DNA of 64,000 nt from Gallionellaceae bacterium (GTDB lineage Bacteria > Pseudomonadota > Gammaproteobacteria > Burkholderiales > Thiobacillaceae). The position numbers were made by a program, and so were the translations under genes. The stretch covers positions 492-64,491 of the forward strand of contig JAQTLU010000012.1 of the NCBI GenBank assembly GCA_028714735.1, read 5' to 3'. The notes under the pieces were generated by a model. The model did no database searches, had not been told where the DNA came from, and saw nothing but the letters and a program-made list of their open reading frames with translations. This document shows positions 55,001 through 61,315 of this stretch, piece after piece (the stretch's first letter is position 1; the number at the start of each line of letters is the position of its first letter).

Positions 55001-55175
55001 CCGCGCCGCCAGCGCCGACACCCCGATGGGTTCGGTCATCGCCGACCGCGCCACCTTCACCGGCAACCTGCTGGAGGGCTACACCGACAACGCCGATCTC
55101 ACCGGCACGGTCAGAAGCGGACGCCTGGCCTCGGTCGGCAACGTCCTGATCGACCTGGTGCCGCCGGTGAATTGA
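52098..55175 (+). CDS. DUF6519-type eCIS protein, 1,025 residues, with beta-helix C terminus
   Basis: The N-terminal sequence SRDSFQPGQHYSGVYLQQGR followed by LDADWN is the mark of the DUF6519 family, found next to eCIS baseplate genes. About residues 1-430 form this domain. A cysteine-containing repeat region follows (about 450-595), with a motif of the form V-x-x-AL-x-x-LLC then a HLPYT-like turn, four copies. The C-terminal 400 residues are right-handed beta-helix-like (VGGLLSDNAVDGWLLLGNG and on). It is probably a surface or fibre component of the particle rather than an enzyme. The ribosome site is weak (GGGGACAG). Confidence 0.75.
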   Translation: MKSQISRDSFQPGQHYSGVYLQQGRMILDADWNELTDIQKAGLVAALRDAISGTLVQDGGIPGGAPRVGGLAIVAVPDGSANIRIQPGALYVDGVPARLDGKDVLEIDQQPDYPIVADYGGQNLNLYADVWERTVTALERADLMDAALHGADTATRSQTLLQVKWCSDTLDPLDEDKNPAIGNAPLTLMLRLIASGGDACDPCASQVKVDERLGNYLFRVEVHDYDPATQWLTLKWSRDNGAEACAVAAMPNGFNQGDWVWEYFDDDTERLLGNHFASNPKKLRGLIKETCITPIGANEAKQYCRQWDGYLKIKLDSGSLSGRDRGVALATGPAASQAHGRVDLTGGLLRINLELMELSLATTGKRFVPGDYWLAEVREAADTSGDTVLAAAPPRGVRHHYLYLGALAVNKKLAKEDDAFARRMAFPPLTDITADKVGFDNKCTGLYASARNVQQALDYLCAIDASDIAYTLPACTGNTLRDLLKATLDPNSDNRLTVKDALDNLLCQLDAGHLPYTVPACAGGPSVRDGLGLAAGASQVGPVLDKLLCGFNASHLPIKKPDASLCSDLQSASVVTVQDALRALCEKSGGCAVTVTSPEHLGLLLQEFAQSSTATDLWLCLKSGTYPLGTLPAIADKRSLRISGEGSESVSVTFAGATLAIEADEVILENLSLAFSTGSGQLAIQAAVAQTRGCRFARTSNGANGPAMISIAGQGSAACRMAWHDNTLYAQIKSSSLTDGSQWAGVDVVGNARLSKALLNLGKPELLADKVAYDEALIAVARQIVVLPKADRATWKTKLDQVATPRAAARAPKAGTAALSEVLAADKLTVTEAAAAVEDLIAQWVTYAPDWALRLETAKVGGLLSDNAVDGWLLLGNGVAGYRNPDAGVDGTTLAGNTVKAGGEDLHIENNQLAAIKANLATGSVNAGRALTKQASGYARLFLVGNSLAETRNAVVTASFVGQGNTWYRAASADTPMGSVIADRATFTGNLLEGYTDNADLTGTVRSGRLASVGNVLIDLVPPVN

Positions 55176-55214
55176 CGTTATGTACTTGCGATTGCACACA
55201 TCATGGACAGGACT

Positions 55215-55370
55215 ATGAGCAAGCCCGACATCGCAATAACCTTTGGCGGCATTTTGGCCATCACCGGCGCCCTGCTGGCCAAGTTTGCGGTCTATTTCTG
55301 GCTTGGCGCTACTGGATATTTGCTGCTGGCTCTCGGCCTTGTTTTGTTAATGACCGGCAAAGATTTGTAG
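55215..55370 (+). CDS. Small two-helix membrane protein in the eCIS cluster
   Basis: The 51-residue protein has two hydrophobic helices (about 7-25 and 28-46) joined by a short turn and ends with charged MTGKDL. The start ATG lies 40 bp after the DUF6519 gene. The 55180-55410 stretch is AT-richer than its neighbours. It could be holin-like (release), a membrane anchor for the particle, or an unrelated insertion; I cannot choose. No similar protein comes to mind. Confidence 0.6.
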   Translation: MSKPDIAITFGGILAITGALLAKFAVYFWLGATGYLLLALGLVLLMTGKDL

Positions 55371-55410
55371 ATAAGCCAAAACACACTTACCGGCCTTTCA
55401 GGAGGTTGCC

Positions 55411-56580
55411 ATGAAAACCATGCAGACCATCCGCCGCCAAGCCCGCTCCCGCCGCCTGGTGGTGATCAAGCCCAGCCGCGCCGAGGGCGACCGTACTGCC
55501 TTACAGGCCGCGCTCGGCTACCCGGTGCAGACCAAGCTGAAGGTCGGCGCGCCCGACGACGCCCACGAGCGCGAGGCCGACGCGGTCGCCGACCGGGTGA
55601 TGGCGATGCCCGAGGCCACCGTGCAGCGCAAATGCGCCAGCTGTGAGCAGGAAGACGAGCAGAAACGGAAGGCCGCTGGCGGCGAACCCGAGAAGAAGGA
55701 TGAGGAAGTACAACGCAAGGCGGCCGGCGGCGAGGCCACCGTCACGGCCGCCAGTGCGGCGGCCATCGGCGCCAGCCGGGGCGGCGGCCAGACCCTGCCG
55801 GCCGGCGAACGGGCCTTCTTCGAGCCACGCCTGGGCGCCGACCTCGGCCGGGTGCGCGTGCATGCCGACAGCGAGGCCGAACGCCTGGCCGCGGGTCTGT
55901 CGGCCCGGGCCTTCACGGTCGGCGGCGACGTCTACTTCGGCCGTGGCGAATATCGGCCCGGCACCGGTGAGGGCCGCCGCCTGCTCGCCCATGAACTGGC
56001 CCACGTGGCGCAACAGGGCGAGGGCGACCAGACGCTCAAGCGCAAGATCGACCGGGTCGACTTCAGCAAGAAGGCCCTCAACGTCCATTTCAGCCTGGGC
56101 ATCTATGGCCCACGTTCCAGTGCCGCCCTGGCCTCGACCTGGGCGAGCAACATCGAGAACCAGTGGAACCGGCAGCTGAAGCTCAAGGACACCACCATCG
56201 ACGCCAAGATCCATGTCGATGCCAAGGCCTATCCGACCCTGCCCGACGCGCCCCCCGTGCAGATGGCCATCCCGGAGTCGAACACCGTGTTCGTGGAAAA
56301 GGACGGCTTCCGCTCCTATGTCGAATATTCCTGCTGGGGCCACAACAAATGGAGTTGCGGCCGCTGGGCGGCCGACTCCGCGGCCATGGTCGTGGCCCAC
56401 GAGACCGGCCACATGATGGGCCTGGAGGACAAGTACAAGGACACCGCCGCCGGCAGCGTCGACCTGCCCGGCTACGAGACGGACATCATGGCCAACTTCT
56501 GGAACGACAACGGCAAGACCGAGTTCACCCGCGCCTGGTTCGGGGTGCTGATCTACTACTACTTCGGCATCCGTTCCTGA
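55411..56580 (+). CDS. DUF4157 (eCIS core) protein with C-terminal metzincin-like protease domain
   Basis: The 389-residue protein has an N-terminal eCIS-type stretch (HEREADAVADRVM, about residues 52-64), a Cys pair (CASC), and the DUF4157 domain with HELAH at 194-198 and VAQQ after it. The C-terminal domain (about 220-389) carries a second zinc site HETGHMMGLED, His330, Glu331, His334 and Asp340, and a Met-turn (DIMAN, Met360), the layout of metzincins. DUF4157 proteins are known eCIS-associated cargo or loading factors, so this looks like a protease payload. It follows the baseplate genes directly, in the same operon. Confidence 0.8.
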   Translation: MKTMQTIRRQARSRRLVVIKPSRAEGDRTALQAALGYPVQTKLKVGAPDDAHEREADAVADRVMAMPEATVQRKCASCEQEDEQKRKAAGGEPEKKDEEVQRKAAGGEATVTAASAAAIGASRGGGQTLPAGERAFFEPRLGADLGRVRVHADSEAERLAAGLSARAFTVGGDVYFGRGEYRPGTGEGRRLLAHELAHVAQQGEGDQTLKRKIDRVDFSKKALNVHFSLGIYGPRSSAALASTWASNIENQWNRQLKLKDTTIDAKIHVDAKAYPTLPDAPPVQMAIPESNTVFVEKDGFRSYVEYSCWGHNKWSCGRWAADSAAMVVAHETGHMMGLEDKYKDTAAGSVDLPGYETDIMANFWNDNGKTEFTRAWFGVLIYYYFGIRS

Positions 56581-56596
56581 GCGGCCGCGGGGCGCC

Positions 56597-59500
56597 ATGC
56601 AAACCGCCGCCCTCGTCCGCAAGCCCCCCGCCGCGGCCAAACGGCCAGGCCTGCCCATAGGCGTGCACGCCAAGCTGAAGCTGGGCGGCGCCCGCGACGA
56701 GGCCGAGAAGCAGGCCGACCGCATCGCCGCGCAGGCCTTGCACAAGGCCGCTCCCGGCGAGGCCGCCGGCTTCGGGGGCGCGAACGACGGCCGGGCGGCG
56801 GTGCGCCGCGCCCTGGCGCCGGCCGACGAAGGCGAGCGCCTGCACGCCCCGGCCGAGGATGAGCAGGCCCTGCCCGAGGCCATCGAACGCGAGATCGCCG
56901 CCCTGCAGGCCGGCGGCCAGCCGCTGCCGCCGCCGCTGCGCACCGACATGGAGGCGCGCCTGGGCATCGACCTCGGCGCGGTGCGCATCCACACCGGCGC
57001 CGACGCCGCGCGCCTGAACGAGACCCTGCACGCCCACGCCTTCACGGTCGGCGAACACATCGCCTTCAACGACGGCCGCTACCAGCCCGACAGCGAGCCG
57101 GGCCGTTTCCTGCTCGCCCACGAACTGGCCCACGTCGCCCAGCAGCGCGGCGAGGCGGCCGGGGTCGAGCAGCGGCCGGTGCGGCGCGGCTTCTGGAGCC
57201 GGCTCTACCACGGCGCCGTCGACACCCTGGGCGACATCGCCAACTGGGCCATCGACAAGGTGCGCGAGCTCGGCTGGCGCCTGCTGGAAACCATCTCGCC
57301 GGAATTCGCCCGCACCGTGCACGCCATCGTCGACGAAGGCATCCTGGCCTGGCTCGGCCGCCAGGTGGCGCGCGCCTGGGACGCCTTCATCGGCACCCTG
57401 CGCGCCCTGGTGCCGTTCGACGGGCCGCGCCAGCTGATCGACCTGTTCGCCGGCCTGGTCGAACGCGCCGCGCGCATCGCCGCCGCGCTGGCGTCAGGCA
57501 ACTGCGAACCCCTGATGCAGGCGATCGGCGAGCTGAAGACCTTCGTCACCGAGACGGTCGGCGTGGCCTGGGACCGGCTGACCGAGTTCCTGCGCCCGAT
57601 CGGCCAGTTTTTCGGCGACCTCTGGAACAACTTCGGCGCCCCCGCGGTGCAGTGGCTGCAGGACTTCGGCGGCGCCGTCTGGCAGGGCATCCAGGACCTC
57701 GGCCGGCGCTTCTGGGACTGGATCCGGCCGGTGCGCGAGGCCGCCGCGCGGGTCTGGAACTGGTTCAAGGACATGCTGTTCGGCTCCTCGGAGGGCGAGG
57801 ACAGCGCCGGCAGCCAGGGCGGCGTGCTCGGCTGGATCAGCCGCAAGGCCGGCGAGGCCTGGGACTGGGTCAAGGCGCGCACCCGGCCGATCTGGCAGCC
57901 GGTGGCCGACTTCGCCGGCCGGGTCGCCGAGCTGATCCCGCCCGCCTTCGTGCGCGAGATGGGCGAGCACGCCCAGCAGCTGTCCTCCGAGCTGGACACG
58001 GCCTCCGACGGCATGAACGGCGGCGACGGCGTGCCGGCCTCGCGCGACACCCTGGCCTCGGTGCTGCCCTCGGTGCAGGCCATCCTGGCCACGGTGCGCC
58101 GGATCATCGTCGGCGCCGGCCAGTGGCTGAATGAGCGCATCGCCGGGGTCGGCAGCCTGGTCAGCGGCCTGATCGGCCGCCTGCGCGCGAGCGAACTCCT
58201 GTCCTGGCTGGCCGGGGCGTTCACCTGGCTGGAGGAGGCGGTCACCGGCCTGGCGACCTGGGCGCGCGACAAGGTCGCCGTGCTGTTCAACTGGCTGGTG
58301 CAGGGCTTCGACGCCCTGACGCCGTTCCTGCAGATGGTCCTGGAGACGGTGCGCAAGGTCATCACCATCTTCGGCGACCTGCTGCAACTGCCGCTCCTGA
58401 TCCTCAACTCGATCTGGCAGCGGGTGCCGGCCTGCATCCGCAACCCGATCGAGAACTTCATCAGGAACCAGATCCTGGCCCGCATCCCCGTGTTCGGCCA
58501 GTTCTTCACCGACCCGGAGCTGTGGCCGCGGGTGCGCGACACCGCGCTGGGCATCCTGCGCCGCCTCTTCGTCGACGGCGACATTCCCGGCGCGGCCTGG
58601 GCCTTCTTCCGCGCCGTGCTCGGCATCCTCGGCGTGCCGGCGCAACTGGTGGTGCAGATACTGGCCAAGGCGGCCGGCGCCATCGGCGCCATCCTGACCA
58701 ACCCGCTCGGCTTCCTGGGCAACCTGCTGCGGGCCATGGGCGCCGGCTTCACCGGCTTCTTCTCCAACATCGGCCGCCACCTGCTGACCGGCTTCACCGG
58801 CTGGCTGTTCAGCACCGTGCGCGAGGCCGGCATCAACCCGCCGGCCGACTTCTCGCTCCGCTCGGTGCTCGGCTTCGTGCTGGAGGTGCTCGGGGTCAGC
58901 GTCGACAACATCTTCGCCCGCCTGGCCCGGCGCCTCGACCCGGCCGTCGTGGCGCGCCTGCGCAGCATGCTGTCGATCGCCACCGGGGTCTGGTCCTTCG
59001 TCGCCACCCTGGTCACCGAGGGCCCGGCCGGGCTCTGGCGCGAACTGAGCGAACGCCTGTCCAACCTGTGGGACACGGTGGTCAACGGCGTCATCGGCTT
59101 CATCACCGAGCGGGTGATCGGCTGGGCCAGCCGCTGGCTGCTGTCGCTGCTCGACGTCAGCGGGATCATGCCGGTGATCAACACCCTGATCGCCATCTAC
59201 CGGGCCATCCAGTCGTTCATGGAATACCTGCGCCAGATGCTGGAGATCGTCAACCGGGTGCTCGACGGCATCCTCGGCATCGCCCGCGGCGCCATCGCCG
59301 AGGCGGCCGGCTTCGTCGAGGACGCCCTGGCCGCCTCGCTGCCCATCGCCATCGGTTTCCTGGCCAACCAGGCCGGCCTGGGCAGGCTGTCGCAGCGCCT
59401 GCGCGAGATACTCGGCGGCCTGCGCACGCGGGTCGAAGCCGCCATCGACTGGCTGATCGAGCGCGCCCTGCGCCTCGGCCGGGCAGTGATCGACATGGTC

Positions 59501-60580
59501 CGCCGGGGCGCCGCGGCGGTCCGGCGCGGCGCCGCCCGGCTGCGCGACTGGTGGCGGGCGCGGCGCGAGTTCCGGGTCGGCGGCGAGCGCCACAGCGTCT
59601 ACATCCAGGGCAGCGGACGCGCGGCCCGGGTGATGGTGGCGAGCGACTTGACCCCCTATGCCACCTTCATCGACAACCTCACCGTGCCGGCCGACAAACA
59701 GGCGGACAAGAATGCTGCCGCCGAGATCGCGGCCCGGCTCGACACCGCCATGAACGCCGCCGCCCGCGCCCCGGTCACCGCCCCGGCCACGCCGGCCGGA
59801 AGCACCACGCTGCCGGCCGAGGACCACGCCGCCACGATCGACGGCCTGGTGGCCGAACTGGCCGAGGCCACCGCCCGCATCATGCCGGCCGTCGGCGCCG
59901 ACCAGCCTTCGACCCAACCGGTCTACGGACCGCTCAACAGCGCCCAATACGGCACCAGCGCGACCGTACTGCGGCTGACCCACAACCGCGACTTCCACGG
60001 CAGCGCGCCCAGCCGCTCGCTGCACACCGATGCCTATACCCGGCTCAACCAGCGCCGCTCCAGCCGGACCGGCACCGGCAGCTACTATGTCCTGGGCCAC
60101 CTGCTCAACCACAACATCGGCGGCCCCGGCAACACCTGGAGCAACCTCGTCCCGCTCTCGCAGGGTGCCAACAACCGGCGCGCGGACTCCATGCTGCACG
60201 GCTTCGAAAAACACGTTAAGGACACGGTGGACGCCAGCACCCCGGCCCAGCGCAAGGCGGTCAACTTCGTCGTGACCGCCAACTACGGTGCCGCCAACCG
60301 CTCGTCCGATGCCCTGAGCGCCCTGGAGCATGCCCGCACCGCCACCAGCGACAGCGACAAGCGCCGCTGGCTGGCGATACGCGAAGTGGTGCAGGAGGAA
60401 GCCACGGTGCCGCGCAACGTCAGCCTGAGCGCACACACCCTGAAGACCGACGGCACCCGCGACCAGCAACTCGGCAACGGCGATGACGTGGAGAACATAC
60501 CGGCCTCCGAAACCGACATCGAACAGTATGGCGTGACGCCGCGCCCCAACATCCTGGAGGCACATAGCGGTGAACTCTGA
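56597..60580 (+). CDS. 1,327-residue DUF4157 protein with Trp-rich helical middle and C-terminal nuclease-like domain
   Basis: The N terminus has the DUF4157 domain (HELAH at 175-179, then VAQQ). About residues 195-1000 are long amphipathic, Trp-rich helices in repeated units (such as GQFFGDLWNNFGAPAVQWLQ), as expected of a tape measure or a membrane-active domain. Near the end, GHLLNHNIGGPGNTWSNLVP with Asn1192-Asn1193 (about residues 1167-1193) resembles the core of DNA/RNA non-specific endonuclease toxins. No separate tape-measure gene exists in the cluster, so this protein may do both jobs. The start at 56597 has GGGCGCC before it, a weak site. A membrane protein gene overlaps its end by 11 bp. 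Confidence 0.75.
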   Translation: MQTAALVRKPPAAAKRPGLPIGVHAKLKLGGARDEAEKQADRIAAQALHKAAPGEAAGFGGANDGRAAVRRALAPADEGERLHAPAEDEQALPEAIEREIAALQAGGQPLPPPLRTDMEARLGIDLGAVRIHTGADAARLNETLHAHAFTVGEHIAFNDGRYQPDSEPGRFLLAHELAHVAQQRGEAAGVEQRPVRRGFWSRLYHGAVDTLGDIANWAIDKVRELGWRLLETISPEFARTVHAIVDEGILAWLGRQVARAWDAFIGTLRALVPFDGPRQLIDLFAGLVERAARIAAALASGNCEPLMQAIGELKTFVTETVGVAWDRLTEFLRPIGQFFGDLWNNFGAPAVQWLQDFGGAVWQGIQDLGRRFWDWIRPVREAAARVWNWFKDMLFGSSEGEDSAGSQGGVLGWISRKAGEAWDWVKARTRPIWQPVADFAGRVAELIPPAFVREMGEHAQQLSSELDTASDGMNGGDGVPASRDTLASVLPSVQAILATVRRIIVGAGQWLNERIAGVGSLVSGLIGRLRASELLSWLAGAFTWLEEAVTGLATWARDKVAVLFNWLVQGFDALTPFLQMVLETVRKVITIFGDLLQLPLLILNSIWQRVPACIRNPIENFIRNQILARIPVFGQFFTDPELWPRVRDTALGILRRLFVDGDIPGAAWAFFRAVLGILGVPAQLVVQILAKAAGAIGAILTNPLGFLGNLLRAMGAGFTGFFSNIGRHLLTGFTGWLFSTVREAGINPPADFSLRSVLGFVLEVLGVSVDNIFARLARRLDPAVVARLRSMLSIATGVWSFVATLVTEGPAGLWRELSERLSNLWDTVVNGVIGFITERVIGWASRWLLSLLDVSGIMPVINTLIAIYRAIQSFMEYLRQMLEIVNRVLDGILGIARGAIAEAAGFVEDALAASLPIAIGFLANQAGLGRLSQRLREILGGLRTRVEAAIDWLIERALRLGRAVIDMVRRGAAAVRRGAARLRDWWRARREFRVGGERHSVYIQGSGRAARVMVASDLTPYATFIDNLTVPADKQADKNAAAEIAARLDTAMNAAARAPVTAPATPAGSTTLPAEDHAATIDGLVAELAEATARIMPAVGADQPSTQPVYGPLNSAQYGTSATVLRLTHNRDFHGSAPSRSLHTDAYTRLNQRRSSRTGTGSYYVLGHLLNHNIGGPGNTWSNLVPLSQGANNRRADSMLHGFEKHVKDTVDASTPAQRKAVNFVVTANYGAANRSSDALSALEHARTATSDSDKRRWLAIREVVQEEATVPRNVSLSAHTLKTDGTRDQQLGNGDDVENIPASETDIEQYGVTPRPNILEAHSGEL

Positions 60581-60962
60581 ATCGACTGGCCAAGCGACGA
60601 CACATCCGGAAGACCTGGCCCGGATACTCGCCGAACCCTACGCCTTCGCCCTGGTCACCTGGCCGGCCGTGGTCGGCCTGCTGGCGCCGCTGCCGGAGGC
60701 CTGGTCGGCCTGGCTCATGGGCGGTCTCGGCCTCTGGCTGGGCGCCATGCAACTGGCCGCCTACAGCCGGGGCGCCGGCTTCGGCAACGTCATGCTGGCG
60801 ACCAGCGCCGTGGTCGCCCTGGCCTGTCTGAGCCACCCCTCGCCCTGGGCCCTGGCCTGGCTGCCGGCCCTGCTGATCGGCCTCAATGCCGCCCAGCGGG
60901 TGCGCCTGGGCAGTCCGGGACGGTCTTCGGCACGGCCCGATGCCGGCCTGGAAAAGGCCTGA
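60570..60962 (+). CDS. Four-helix membrane protein overlapping the nuclease-like gene
   Basis: The 130-residue protein starts with GTG at 60570, 9 bp after GGAGG, inside the last 11 bp of the DUF4157-nuclease gene. It has about four membrane helices (residues 25-125), a short acidic N-terminal tail and a basic C-terminal tail. I recognise no family. The overlap shows it is expressed together with the putative nuclease. It could be an immunity or anchoring protein; position is the only evidence. It is the last gene of the eCIS run. Confidence 0.65.
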   Translation: MNSESTGQATTHPEDLARILAEPYAFALVTWPAVVGLLAPLPEAWSAWLMGGLGLWLGAMQLAAYSRGAGFGNVMLATSAVVALACLSHPSPWALAWLPALLIGLNAAQRVRLGSPGRSSARPDAGLEKA

Positions 60963-61315
60963 GCGGCCGGTGCGGCTTGCCATCATGCCGGCCTGCACCA
61001 GCCTGGTGCCGGCGCCACCGGCCGGCCCGTTCCGGGTGCAGCCGGCCGCCCGACCGACTGGACAGGCTGTTGTTTTAACGGGCTTTTGCTAATGGCGTGC
61101 AAATTGCTACATAAACAAGCAATAGCGCAGCCCTTGTAAGCGGCGCGTAACAACCGGGCAACGAACGAGCGTTACACTTTTCTTGCTCGAGGAACGGGAA
61201 TGGCAGCGGTTGGTCAGAGCCTCCGGCAGGGGCACACGGCATTCCGGCCTGGCGAGTGCGCAGCGCTTCCCGGTTCCCCGCCACCGCAGCAACGACAATT
61301 TCCAAGGGAGCCACA
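60963..61315. other. Intergenic region between eCIS cluster and glgB
   Basis: I see no gene in these 353 bp. The first part is GC-rich; from about 61070 it turns AT-rich and contains the -24/-12-like promoter sequence listed separately. An in-frame extension of glgB to 61256 is possible but has no ribosome site, so I treat it as 5' leader. No terminator with a T-tract is seen after the eCIS operon. Confidence 0.5.
61093..61108 (+). promoter_or_regulatory. Candidate sigma-54 (-24/-12) promoter upstream of glgB
   Basis: The sequence TGGCGTGCAAATTGCT matches the sigma-54 consensus TGGCACG-N4-TTGCW at 10 of 12 fixed positions, with the critical GG and GC in the correct spacing. Transcription would start about 200 bp before the glgB ATG. 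No enhancer-binding-protein site was identified; a chance match is possible. Confidence 0.4.

Noticed and set aside
57494-60565. Minus-strand frame of about 1,020 codons opposite the large DUF4157 gene
   Set aside because: It is His/Asp/Ala/Gly-rich antisense sequence without domains; the plus-strand gene has DUF4157 and nuclease-like motifs.
36275-60962. Prophage
   Set aside because: No capsid, portal, terminase, integrase, replication or lysis genes; ATPase, DUF4255 and DUF4157 are eCIS features.
36275-60962. Type VI secretion system
   Set aside because: No TssJ/L/M, TssB/C pair, ClpV or fused VgrG; sheath is single-chain and hub and spike are separate proteins.
36275-60962. R-type tailocin (bacteriocin)
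   Set aside because: No lytic enzyme genes, and the ATPase and DUF4157 payload genes are not part of tailocins; the 51-residue membrane protein alone does not make a lysis cassette.
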